DNA from: a virus
Virus record (IMG/VR): IMGVR_UViG_3300021437_000039
Span: 1-42,018 of that record
Strand: one strand, 5' to 3'
DNA: 42,018 nucleotides
This document shows, piece after piece, positions 25,321 to 31,533 of this stretch. The notes beneath the pieces are model-generated. The model made no database searches and had not been told where the DNA came from. It saw only the letters and a program-made list of their open reading frames with translations. The number at the start of each line of letters is the position of its first letter. Position 1 is the first letter of the stretch. Made by a program: the position numbers and the translations under genes.

Positions 25321-25369
25321 GTAACACATGGACAGCGCACAACGTGCCGACAATAACAGGAGAGCCAAA

Positions 25370-25684
25370 ATGATTGACGTTTATAAAATTGAAGAAATTA
25401 TCACTAAAATTGTTGAGGAATGCGGAGCTAGCGTTTTAAAAGTTGGCGCATCGGAAAAATCTGATTCTATTTATATAAACATAAGAAAACCAAAGGAAAT
25501 GTGGGAAGGGCGCGTTTTAGAATCATGGGAGGCACTTATCCGCGTATCAAATCATTTTAATGATTACAAAACTCACGATAGATTGACAGCAGATTTTTTT
25601 GCCAACATTTATGACGAAAGAGAAATTGATGCGCATATTGAGGATTTAAAAGATTTTTTAAGCCAATGTGAATGTATAAATTAA
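25370..25684 (+). CDS. Early small protein, unknown, 104 aa
   Basis: The start with AGGAG seven bases upstream is preferred over an in-frame ATG at 25328, which lies too close to the promoter -10. Product MIDVYKIEEIITKIVEECGA ... is an acidic alpha/beta protein with YINIRKPKEMWEGRVLESWE and an acidic C-terminal helix ending CECIN. First gene of the early operon. No family recognised. Confidence 0.68.
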   Translation: MIDVYKIEEIITKIVEECGASVLKVGASEKSDSIYINIRKPKEMWEGRVLESWEALIRVSNHFNDYKTHDRLTADFFANIYDEREIDAHIEDLKDFLSQCECIN

Positions 25685-25699
25685 TAAACGGAGAATAAA

Positions 25700-25945
25700 A
25701 TGTTAATTGAAATTGTAGACGAGTCAACGCCAGAAACCGAAATGCGAATAAAATCGCGTGGTTTGCAAATTTCTGCTATTTGTAAAATTTTGCAAGAAAA
25801 AAGAAACGAAAAAATTGAGCACGTTAAAAAGTATGGTGGAGATTTAGACAAAATTCAAGAATTTGACAGAATTGAAACTAGTTTATCTCTGTTTGCGATG
25901 GATAATGACAAATTCGAGAGAATTGCGAACCTTGTACTAAGATAA
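25700..25945 (+). CDS. Early small protein, unknown, 81 aa
   Basis: 81 residues with a strong GGAG site. Mostly helical and charged (ICKILQEKRNEKIEHVKKYG, FDRIETSLSLFAMDNDKFER), possibly coiled coil. Second gene of the early operon. No family recognised. Confidence 0.65.
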   Translation: MLIEIVDESTPETEMRIKSRGLQISAICKILQEKRNEKIEHVKKYGGDLDKIQEFDRIETSLSLFAMDNDKFERIANLVLR

Positions 25946-25960
25946 AAAAGGAGAAAGAAA

Positions 25961-26245
25961 ATGAGCGCACAAAAATTGTTCGAACAACTAAAAACAGAAT
26001 TAAATTTTACAAAAGACAACTTAGAAGTTTTTGAATGGCTTAAAAACAATCTACAGGGATCAATGTGGATGCGTTATTTAATGACGCATGGGATTGACCA
26101 CCCGCATGATGTTCGCACGAGCAAAGAGCTTATTGATTTGATTGATCGCGTGCTGCGCAACGAGTGCGAAAGTGGGTGGCAAACAACACTAGTTGACCTT
26201 GTGCGACAAATTCACAGTGATTTTTTGGAAAGCGTAGTGCAATAG
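25961..26245 (+). CDS. Early small protein, unknown, 94 aa
   Basis: 94 residues after an AGGAG site; helical, with WMRYLMTHGIDHPHDVRTSK and RNECESGWQTTLVDLVRQIH. Its stop lies within a perfect 6-bp hairpin TAGTGC-AATA-GCACTA (26235-26250) that could mark the transcript end, though no T-tract follows. No family recognised. Confidence 0.65.
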   Translation: MSAQKLFEQLKTELNFTKDNLEVFEWLKNNLQGSMWMRYLMTHGIDHPHDVRTSKELIDLIDRVLRNECESGWQTTLVDLVRQIHSDFLESVVQ

Positions 26246-26274
26246 CACTAATATAGCGCGCGTGTATTTGTAAC

Positions 26275-26335
26275 GATAATGCGAATCATTCTCATTCTCA
26301 TTTCGATTATTATTATAATTCGCATTCTCAATATC
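26275..26335. promoter_or_regulatory. Fur-box-like array of ATT-hexamers
   Basis: 26275-26293 reads GATAATGCGAATCATTCTC, matching 16 of 19 positions of the classical Fur box. It continues as a run of seven in-phase hexamers starting ATT (26288-26329), the repeat unit Fur dimers recognise. It lies in the gap before a small hydrophobic frame and promoter P2. Binding by host Fur is inferred only from sequence. Confidence 0.5.
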
Positions 26336-26590
26336 TTTTCGCAATCTGATAGCACATAGTGCGTGTTATAACTCAAACGCATAACACAAAAATATAAACT
26401 CGGTGATTTTTGCACTCGTATGGTTTAGTTATAAGTTTAGTGAATGTCTTGTCTGCTGTAGGTTTCTTGATTCTTTCTTCATTTTAAACGAGAAATTTTT
26501 TGCAAATTGGCGTAACACGTTGATTTTTATAATTATTCTTTCTTTATTGTGTTTTTATTGTGTGCGTTTGCAACAGCCTCAAATAAATAC

Positions 26591-26619
26591 TTGACGCGTT
26601 AAAGATTGTAAGGTAAGAT
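26591..26619 (+). promoter_or_regulatory. Early promoter P2 (TTGACGCGT family)
   Basis: -35 TTGACG (26591-26596), 17-base spacer, -10 TAAGAT (26614-26619). Upstream AAATAAATA and downstream GTTAAAGATT resemble P1 and P3. Drives 26670 onward. Confidence 0.8.
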
Positions 26620-26669
26620 ACATACATCGATACAGCAATTGTGCTGACGAAAATTAAAGGAGAAATAAA

Positions 26670-26990
26670 ATGCATATCGACTTCGCAAAAGAAGTTTATG
26701 AAAGCAATAAAAACCAAAAATACTGCGCCCCTGTTTCCGATCAACACATATTAGAAATATTAGCAATAGATCAAATGTTGGATTTATGTGTAAAAATTGG
26801 CGATGAAAAAATTCAAACTATTGCGAAATCGATGAAAGAAGCTGAGAACAATCGGTACAAAAAAGTAACGGAAAAACAAAAATATGCAATCGCTAAATTT
26901 TTATTAGACAATTTTCACGATGCAAAAGAAGCAATCGCAGCAGCATTTAACAAAACCGCTTCTGAAATGTTTTCAAGTCAATCTAACTAA
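26670..26990 (+). CDS. Early small protein, unknown, 106 aa
   Basis: 106 residues with AGGAG site. The C-terminal half KVTEKQKYAIAKFLLDNFHD then AKEAIAAAFNKTASEMF resembles a short conserved segment seen in many phage hypothetical proteins (TEKQxxALAKxLL). N-terminal half has a Cys-containing helical region. No function known to me. Confidence 0.7.
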   Translation: MHIDFAKEVYESNKNQKYCAPVSDQHILEILAIDQMLDLCVKIGDEKIQTIAKSMKEAENNRYKKVTEKQKYAIAKFLLDNFHDAKEAIAAAFNKTASEMFSSQSN

Positions 26991-27001
26991 ATGAGGAAAA
27001 T

Positions 27002-27220
27002 ATGACTACTATCATATCAATTGAGCAATTCCCAAAAACTATCGAAAATTACGAAATAACTATGAAAAAAGATGGGAAAACAACGCGGCATGATGCGGGT
27101 AGAGATGCTAGCGGCGCAGCAGCAACTGCACTTTGTCTTGCGATGCAAAGCGAACATTATGTGATTGTCGGACATAGCAAAGTTATGTCGCACATTCAAC
27201 TAAACGTGCGGAGTGCTTAA
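27002..27220 (+). CDS. Early small protein, unknown, 72 aa
   Basis: 72 residues after a GAGG site. Beta-rich with a basic mid-section (MKKDGKTTRHDAGRDASGAA) and AMQSEHYVIVGHSKVMSHIQ. Follows its neighbour by 11 bases. No family recognised. Confidence 0.65.
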   Translation: MTTIISIEQFPKTIENYEITMKKDGKTTRHDAGRDASGAAATALCLAMQSEHYVIVGHSKVMSHIQLNVRSA

Positions 27221-27222
27221 AA

Positions 27223-27522
27223 ATGAGCGATGAAAGATTAAATTATTTAAAAAAGCAAATAGTTTTGCGTTGTAAAAACCCAACGTATCGCCGGCACACA
27301 ATGAAATTATTAACAGAGCGCGAGGCGCAGGTGCTGATTTTTGTTGCTGCGGGCGAAAAAACTTTTGCAATATCTGATCGGCTTGGGATTAGTGAGCGCA
27401 CGGTAAATTTCCATAGAGTAAATATTTTGAAAAAACTATGGGCAAAAAATACGGCGCATGTTGTTATGTTGGCTTTTAAACTAGAGATTTTGGTGCCTGA
27501 AGATTTTTTAGTAACATTTTAA
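27223..27522 (+). CDS. LuxR/GerE-type HTH transcription regulator, 99 aa
   Basis: 99 residues. The complete GerE domain is LLTEREAQVLIFVAAGEKTF (about 29-48), AISDRLGISERTVNFHRVNI (49-68), LKKLWAKNTAHVVMLAFKLE, with the characteristic E at TxRE, the ISERTVNFH recognition helix and KLWAKN. Only about 28 basic residues precede it, so there is no signal-sensing or receiver domain; it is a stand-alone DNA-binding module. In the early operon it may control phage or host promoters. Its start follows the upstream stop closely. Confidence 0.88.
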   Translation: MSDERLNYLKKQIVLRCKNPTYRRHTMKLLTEREAQVLIFVAAGEKTFAISDRLGISERTVNFHRVNILKKLWAKNTAHVVMLAFKLEILVPEDFLVTF

Positions 27523-27531
27523 AGGGATTGC

Positions 27532-27768
27532 ATGAAAAAACTACACGGCAACACATCAAAACACGCTATGAGCGCAGCGCAGACAATTATCGACAATCGG
27601 GATGCGGGAGGGGATTTGACGGCGTATGGTCTCTGTAAACGCTTGCGTGGCACCAATCAATACGCTAGCCGTCCGAGTGTGATTGCCGCACTGCGCAGGT
27701 TAGGGCGCGATGATCTAATTGGGGATGAGCCTGCGACGTTAAAACAACACCGGATAAATAATTCTTGA
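27532..27768 (+). CDS. Possible small DNA-binding protein, 78 aa
   Basis: 78 residues, basic. Segment DLTAYGLCKRLRGTNQYASR then PSVIAALRRLGRDDLIGDEP looks like a winged-helix or helix-turn-helix half (Ala/Arg-rich helices with a glycine turn), but no family is certain. Higher G+C than its neighbours. The stop lies within promoter P3. Confidence 0.62.
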   Translation: MKKLHGNTSKHAMSAAQTIIDNRDAGGDLTAYGLCKRLRGTNQYASRPSVIAALRRLGRDDLIGDEPATLKQHRINNS

Positions 27769-27793
27769 CGCGTAAAAGATTAAGGACTATTAT
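27765..27793 (+). promoter_or_regulatory. Early promoter P3 (TTGACGCGT family)
   Basis: -35 TTGACG (27765-27770), 17-base spacer, -10 TATTAT (27788-27793). Shares ATAAATAATTCTTGACGCGT and AAAAGATTAAGGA with P2. Drives the small genes from 27840. Confidence 0.82.
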
Positions 27794-27839
27794 TAACACA
27801 TAGACGACGCAGCCGCGAAGTCAAACCAAGGGGAATAAA

Positions 27840-27998
27840 ATGCGATTAAACCAAGAATTTTACTTGTCTGAAATGAAAACAGTGCGATACCGAGTTGTGG
27901 GATTTGACGACAAAGGGCGCGCAATGTTTGTGCCGATTGAATTTGAGCATGGGTCACCAATGCCGCTGCATTCCGATCAACCTGTTTTTTTAGCATAA
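27840..27998 (+). CDS. Small protein, 52 aa
   Basis: ATG after AAGGGGAATAAA. Product MRLNQEFYLSEMKTVRYRVV then GFDDKGRAMFVPIEFEHGSP is a compact beta-type protein ending VFLA. Too short for most gene callers. No family recognised. Confidence 0.6.
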   Translation: MRLNQEFYLSEMKTVRYRVVGFDDKGRAMFVPIEFEHGSPMPLHSDQPVFLA

Positions 27999-28011
27999 AC
28001 TTGGTGAAAAA

Positions 28012-28164
28012 ATGAACTCATGGGATGAAAAACACGGCGGGCGATACAAATCCAAGCGCGAAAATGAACGCAAGCTGAAGTCATTTGCAGTAGCTAAAAA
28101 GCTACAATCTGAACGCGCTCAGGACAGGAAAATAGTGCTGCATGAGGTAAAATCTTTGAAATGA
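28012..28164 (+). CDS. Small basic protein, 50 aa
   Basis: MNSWDEKHGGRYKSKRENER then KLKSFAVAKKLQSERAQDRK: highly basic helical protein that might bind nucleic acid. Weak ribosome site (GGTGA). Lies in line with neighbours under P3. Confidence 0.52.
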   Translation: MNSWDEKHGGRYKSKRENERKLKSFAVAKKLQSERAQDRKIVLHEVKSLK

Positions 28165-28171
28165 GAATGTT

Positions 28172-28309
28172 ATGCGTAAAATTAAAGAATTTCTCTCGCG
28201 AATCCGTAATGATGTTATGAGCGACAATTACGATGTGGATTCCATTGTTTATGTTGTTTCTGGGGCATGTTTTATTTTTGGCGCGATTGTTCTTTATTTT
28301 ACAAGGTGA
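28172..28309 (+). CDS. Small single-pass membrane protein, 45 aa
   Basis: Basic start MRKIKEFLSRIRNDVM, then one hydrophobic span DSIVYVVSGACFIFGAIVLY (about 23-42). Probably inserted in the inner membrane with the N-terminus in the cytoplasm. Function unknown. Confidence 0.6.
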   Translation: MRKIKEFLSRIRNDVMSDNYDVDSIVYVVSGACFIFGAIVLYFTR

Positions 28310-28312
28310 TAT

Positions 28313-28603
28313 ATGAGTGATAATTCTATCCATAATTGGGACTATACAAAAATGACTGGCGCATTAAATGCAAGTCAACTTAACTATAAATGGAAAAATG
28401 AAATGGCAATGATGACATGTGTGGATTTTCGCAACGATCATTTAATTGGTATTAACACGTTTTCAGATGAAATTGCTCAGGAAAATTATGATTTGAGAAT
28501 TGAAAATGCAAACTTAAAACGAAGCGTAAAAATATTGCATATCGTAAATGCAATGAGTTTTATTTCCGTTGTTTTGTTATTTTTAAAGGTGATTTTAAAA
28601 TGA
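28313..28603 (+). CDS. Tail-anchored small membrane protein, 96 aa
   Basis: 96 residues. Soluble N-terminal part with a coiled-coil segment (DEIAQENYDLRIENANLKRS), then a hydrophobic C-terminal span (IVNAMSFISVVLLFLKVILK). AAGG ribosome site. Could attach to the inner face of the membrane. Overlaps the next gene by four bases. Confidence 0.65.
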   Translation: MSDNSIHNWDYTKMTGALNASQLNYKWKNEMAMMTCVDFRNDHLIGINTFSDEIAQENYDLRIENANLKRSVKILHIVNAMSFISVVLLFLKVILK

Positions 28604-28797
28604 CCGATATTGAATTAGTGGACAAAGCAAAATTTTTCATTGAAAAAAATGAATACAATTCAGCAATTGATTGTCTTGATAAGATGCAAAATAAAAAATT
28701 ATCAGAACAATTTAAGGAGCTTGCAATTAAACAACAAATGAATTATTTTTGCAAATGCGAAATTCAAAAATTATTTTCTGAAATTAAAAATGACTGA
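28600..28797 (+). CDS. Small helical protein, paralogue A, 65 aa
   Basis: MTDIELVDKAKFFIEKNEYN then SAIDCLDKMQNKKLSEQFKE: TPR-like pair of helices. Its opening resembles the following gene (MTDxxxVxKFIExxNYDxA), pointing to an ancient tandem duplication. Overlaps its neighbours by four and eight bases. Confidence 0.62.
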   Translation: MTDIELVDKAKFFIEKNEYNSAIDCLDKMQNKKLSEQFKELAIKQQMNYFCKCEIQKLFSEIKND

Positions 28798-28957
28798 CGA
28801 ACGAATTATTGAGCATGTCCACAAATTTATAGAGGCGCACAATTACGATCAGGCGTATGAGCTGGCGCGGACAATTTCAGATTGCGAAACTAGCATGGAT
28901 ATTGAAATGCTAGTTTCGCAAGAAGAAAAACGTTTCTTTGAATATATCAGGCACTAA
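28790..28957 (+). CDS. Small helical protein, paralogue B, 55 aa
   Basis: MTDERIIEHVHKFIEAHNYD then QAYELARTISDCETSMDIEM, similar in opening to the preceding gene. The coding region contains a 15-bp perfect inverted repeat (see separate entry). The stop overlaps the end of the convergent gene at 28947. Confidence 0.58.
   Translation: MTDERIIEHVHKFIEAHNYDQAYELARTISDCETSMDIEMLVSQEEKRFFEYIRH
28882..28921. repeat. 15-bp perfect inverted repeat in a coding region at the convergent junction
   Basis: TTGCGAAACTAGCAT (28882-28896) pairs with ATGCTAGTTTCGCAA (28907-28921) around a 10-base loop. Neither strand has a T-tract after it. It lies 25 bases beyond the stop of the leftward gene and 36 bases before the end of the rightward one, so a bidirectional RNA-end structure is plausible. 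Confidence 0.9.
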
Positions 28958-29357
28958 TCGGATGCTTTGTTTGCATACCCTTCCAAAAATCTAGTATGAT
29001 TTTATCCCAGACAACTAAAATTTCCTTTTTTATCTCTGGCGTAAAAATTGCCGAATAATCTTGTTTTTTAGCCTGTTTTTTTGCTACGGTTTTTTTAATT
29101 GGTTCCGTTTTTTTCTGCATTTTTTTTGCTGGCGGCGTATTAACAACTTCTTTTTTCAATTCTGCAACCGGTTTCGGTTTCCGCACGCGCTTTTTTGCAA
29201 CAGTTTTCCCCGCCGAAAAATTGTGATGCTCTTTGTTCCAGCAGTGTTGTTTTCCGTGCACAGAAGGTTGACCACATTGTTTACCTGATTTTGCAATCGC
29301 TTGACAGCGCGGCACAGGCACGCCAAACACTATGACTGTTTTTTCTAATTTTACCAT
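28947..29357 (-). CDS. Basic Cys/His-motif protein with histone-like tail, about 136 aa
   Basis: The ATG at 29357 is chosen; a longer frame to 29525 overlaps the preceding gene. Residues about 17-44 (RCQAIAKSGKQCGQPSVHGK then QHCWNKEH) form the C-x-A...C...G-x3-C-x3-H motif of small phage zinc proteins. Residues about 50-110 are Lys/Pro/Ala-rich (KTVAKKRVRKPKPVAELKKE, TEPIKKTVAKKQAKKQD), like histone H1 or bacterial HU extension tails. Last gene of the replication region. DNA binding is inferred from charge. Confidence 0.68.
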   Translation of the reverse strand: MVKLEKTVIVFGVPVPRCQAIAKSGKQCGQPSVHGKQHCWNKEHHNFSAGKTVAKKRVRKPKPVAELKKEVVNTPPAKKMQKKTEPIKKTVAKKQAKKQDYSAIFTPEIKKEILVVWDKIILDFWKGMQTKHPISA

Positions 29358-29443
29358 GATTTTTCTTTTTAAAAAGGGATTAAGGCTTTTCAACCCGACC
29401 GAGAACACCCGATCCAGCGTTTCCGCAAGCTCCCAAGGCTTAT

Positions 29444-29671
29444 TCAAACCCAATCTAATTGTATCACGCAAGTGATAACTTCTGCACCATTTCTTACTTC
29501 TTCTGTGGGAAATTTTACAAGCCAATCACCTTTACTATATGCAACCGCGTTTAATAATTTATCGGGGAATTGAAACCCAGTCCATCCGTCGAATTCTGAA
29601 AAATCCCCATCAAGCACAAGATAATTTACACGATCAACTGTTTCCAACAAACATACCAATACCGTTTTCAT
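29444..29671 (-). CDS. Small protein, unknown, 75 aa
   Basis: 75 residues, alpha/beta (MKTVLVCLLETVDRVNYLVL, WTGFQFPDKLLNAVAYSKGD). Overlaps the preceding stop by four bases. A GC-rich stretch with imperfect direct repeats lies directly after it. No family recognised. Confidence 0.65.
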   Translation of the reverse strand: MKTVLVCLLETVDRVNYLVLDGDFSEFDGWTGFQFPDKLLNAVAYSKGDWLVKFPTEEVRNGAEVITCVIQLDWV

Positions 29672-29856
29672 TCACTTTTCACAATCTCAAAAACGTTCTT
29701 TTTGACTTCAATTGATTTTAATGGCTCTGAAACCCATTCATAAAACATTTTAGCAGCAGCAATAATTTGATCTTGCGTACTTCCATCGATCTTGCTAGCA
29801 ACTTCGAGACATGCGAGTTTTAATTCTGGTGCTAAGTCAAATGTAATTTCGTCCAT
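29668..29856 (-). CDS. Small protein, unknown, 62 aa
   Basis: 62 residues from an ATG with AGGG upstream. MDEITFDLAPELKLACLEVA then SKIDGSTQDQIIAAAKMFYE: acidic two- or three-helix protein. Coupled to the next gene. The strand-helix pattern superficially resembles a small ribbon-helix-helix-like antitoxin fold, but evidence is weak. Confidence 0.63.
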   Translation of the reverse strand: MDEITFDLAPELKLACLEVASKIDGSTQDQIIAAAKMFYEWVSEPLKSIEVKKNVFEIVKSE

Positions 29857-29885
29857 GATTTTACCCTGTATTAAAAAACAATTGA

Positions 29886-30323
29886 TCATGCCCCTGTGCT
29901 GCCAAAACCCCCCGTACCGCGTTCCGTATCGATTAAATTTTCCACTTCGACAAATTGCACTTTTTGAAATGGAATCATCATGCCTTGTGCAATTCTGTCA
30001 CCGTGGTTGATGTTTAACGTGTTTATATCGATAGAATCTTTGCGTAATTTTACCATAATTTCTCCGCGATAATCCGAATCAATCACACCAACACAATTTG
30101 CCAAACGAACATCATTTTTAAAACCATGTCCGCTTCGGCTAAAAATTAACAACACATGCCCTGCCGGAATTTCAACTGCAATCCCTGTGCCAATTGTTAC
30201 GGATTCTGCGCATGTTTTTAGCCCATAAGTACATGCGTAAAAATCAAAACATCCCGATCCGTCGGTAGCGTATGTTGGCACCTGCGCATCTTCGTGTAAT
30301 TTTTCAAATTTTACATCAATCAT
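29886..30323 (-). CDS. dut: dUTPase (deoxyuridine triphosphatase), 145 aa
   Basis: All five motifs of trimeric dUTPases are present: I ATDGSGCFDFYA (19-30), II SRSG (62-65), III GVIDSDYRGE (79-88, with catalytic Asp in VIDSDY), IV GDRIAQ (108-113), V RGTGGFGSTG (135-144). It converts dUTP to dUMP and PPi, keeping uracil out of phage DNA and supplying dTMP precursor. Length is normal. Located downstream of the helicase module. Confidence 0.95.
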   Translation of the reverse strand: MIDVKFEKLHEDAQVPTYATDGSGCFDFYACTYGLKTCAESVTIGTGIAVEIPAGHVLLIFSRSGHGFKNDVRLANCVGVIDSDYRGEIMVKLRKDSIDINTLNINHGDRIAQGMMIPFQKVQFVEVENLIDTERGTGGFGSTGA

Positions 30324-30371
30324 TTTTCACCTCATCAACGTGTAAAACTGCATTTTTAATCACAATGTTTT

Positions 30372-30500
30372 TTATTTGTTAAAATTTTTTAGAAAAGCTT
30401 TCATTTCTTCCGCGTGTTCCCAAAGCACGCTGCGAAACCACAACACAATTAAAATTTGAACAAATAAAACAACGCAAATTGCAAAAAAAATTTCTTCCAT
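30372..30500 (-). CDS. Small single-pass membrane protein, 42 aa
   Basis: MEEIFFAICVVLFVQILIVL then WFRSVLWEHAEEMKAFLKNF: one hydrophobic helix at about 3-22 with a charged cytoplasmic-type tail. No strong ribosome site is visible. Occupies the gap between dut and the next gene. Confidence 0.5.
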   Translation of the reverse strand: MEEIFFAICVVLFVQILIVLWFRSVLWEHAEEMKAFLKNFNK

Positions 30501-30504
30501 TTTA

Positions 30505-30882
30505 TTATCCCGCGCTCCCGCCGCAAAATGCTAAAAGCATATAATCGTTTATAAGTTTTTGCAAATGTTTTTTGTAATCATTATTATGCTTTATTAGCAT
30601 TAAAGTAGTTGATCCGTCGATTATCATCGTCAACGCGTGCCGCCCATTTTCAATCCCTGCATTTTTAAATTCCGAATAAATGTGCTGGAATTGTTCAAAA
30701 ATGTTGTTAATATTCGGATTAAATTTTGATCCAGCAGCACAATCATAAAACATATACGGCTGGATTGTAAAAAAATCACAGAACTTACTTACACTTATCC
30801 CAAAATATCCGAGTATTTCTCGAATGTTTTCAGTTTTACGGAATATATTTTCTTCGCTTAATAGCAAATTTTTATCGCTCAT
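30505..30882 (-). CDS. Small protein, unknown, 125 aa
   Basis: 125 residues, helical. ENIREILGYFGISVSKFCDF (about 18-37) has the look of an HTH-type first two helices; the rest (NIFEQFQHIYSEFKNAGIEN) is helical. No recognisable recognition helix, so DNA binding is uncertain. Confidence 0.6.
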   Translation of the reverse strand: MSDKNLLLSEENIFRKTENIREILGYFGISVSKFCDFFTIQPYMFYDCAAGSKFNPNINNIFEQFQHIYSEFKNAGIENGRHALTMIIDGSTTLMLIKHNNDYKKHLQKLINDYMLLAFCGGSAG

Positions 30883-31106
30883 TTTGGCTTCCGATCGGTG
30901 TAAATGTCATGAAAAATATTGTAATTTGCGCGTTGTTTTTTATTGACAAACATCTTGATTAGTTTTTCAATTGCAATATTCCAGCATATTTGCAATATTT
31001 GAAACCATTGTTTTGCAATAAAATATCCAAAAGCTGCGGCAAATGATATTAAAAAAACAGCCTGTAAAAATGCTAATGTTTTTTGCATGTCCATGTTAAC
31101 TACCAT
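30879..31106 (-). CDS. Membrane protein, single span, about 75 aa
   Basis: From the ATG at 31106 (GAGG upstream) the product has a hydrophobic segment LAFLQAVFLISFAAAFGYFI (about 11-30), then a basic amphipathic C-terminus (IEKLIKMFVNKKQRANYNIF). Overlaps the upstream small gene by 11 bases. Alternative ATG at 31094. Confidence 0.6.
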   Translation of the reverse strand: MVVNMDMQKTLAFLQAVFLISFAAAFGYFIAKQWFQILQICWNIAIEKLIKMFVNKKQRANYNIFHDIYTDRKPK

Positions 31107-31263
31107 TTGTTTTGCTTGCCTCGACCTGCGCAATAAACTCTTCAGCCCATTGTCTACAATGAAATTTCGCAGCAAAGTCCCAAAAAATCCATAAGAACCG
31201 TTTTTTTACGACGTAAACTTCTACTCCACGGTCATATTCTTTTACAATTTTTAAGTTTTTCAT
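31096..31263 (-). CDS. Small protein, 55 aa
   Basis: MKNLKIVKEYDRGVEVYVVK then KRFLWIFWDFAAKFHCRQWA: short beta/helix protein rich in Trp and Phe, like several phage proteins of the form VxxKRGxFW...FxxxxxAExFI. Overlaps the next gene. Too short for most gene callers. Confidence 0.55.
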   Translation of the reverse strand: MKNLKIVKEYDRGVEVYVVKKRFLWIFWDFAAKFHCRQWAEEFIAQVEASKTNGS

Positions 31264-31268
31264 GATTA

Positions 31269-31526
31269 TCACCCGTAAATTTGCAAAGGCTTTCCGTGTA
31301 TTAGCACATCAACAAAGTCTTTCAGTTCTCGACTTGCTTGATCGTGCGTGTTCATACCGCGGCAAAGCACTTCTATTAAGTCTGATTTTTTTACTTTGTT
31401 AAAGTATTCTTGTTCTTTCTGCGTCAGAAAATCACTCCCACCGCGAACAAACCCCATAATCACCCCAATATCGTTTTGCACGTTTAGCAAAGCGCGATGC
31501 ACATCAATTGCTTTTTCTAGCATTTT
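31269..31526 (-). CDS. Small helical protein, unknown, 85 aa
   Basis: The AAGG site five bases before the ATG at 31526 decides the start. MLEKAIDVHRALLNVQNDIG ... QEYFNKVKKSDLIEVLCRGM: mostly helical, soluble. No family recognised. Confidence 0.62.
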   Translation of the reverse strand, partial: KMLEKAIDVHRALLNVQNDIGVIMGFVRGGSDFLTQKEQEYFNKVKKSDLIEVLCRGMNTHDQASRELKDFVDVLIHGKPLQIYG

Positions 31527-31533
31527 TATTTCC

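Larger units (their letters stand above)
24602..25369. other. Divergent intergenic control region
   Basis: No convincing gene. It holds the leftward promoter, two inverted repeats, an 18-bp near-palindrome GCATTATA-AG-TATAATGC (24780-24797), a GACTATAT direct repeat 12 bases apart (24899, 24911), an ATTATGC/GCATAAT inverted repeat (25083-25103), a DnaA box, a GC palindrome and the first rightward promoter. The A/T-rich stretch at 25020-25190 could be an unwinding region. It is the best candidate for a regulatory hub and possibly a replication origin. Confidence 0.6.
26246..26669. other. Intergenic region between early operons
   Basis: No convincing gene; a GTG-started 63-codon hydrophobic frame at 26403-26594 has no ribosome site. 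Contents are the end-of-gene hairpin, the Fur-like hexamer array, an inverted repeat GTGTTAT (26363-26369) / ATAACAC (26381-26387) and promoter P2 at 26591. Confidence 0.6.

Noticed and set aside
26403-26594. 63-codon hydrophobic plus-strand frame
   Set aside because: GTG start without Shine-Dalgarno, fills only the gap before promoter P2; kept as a possibility but not supported.
26544-26747. 67-codon minus-strand frame
   Set aside because: Overlaps promoter P2 and the start of a convincing plus-strand gene.
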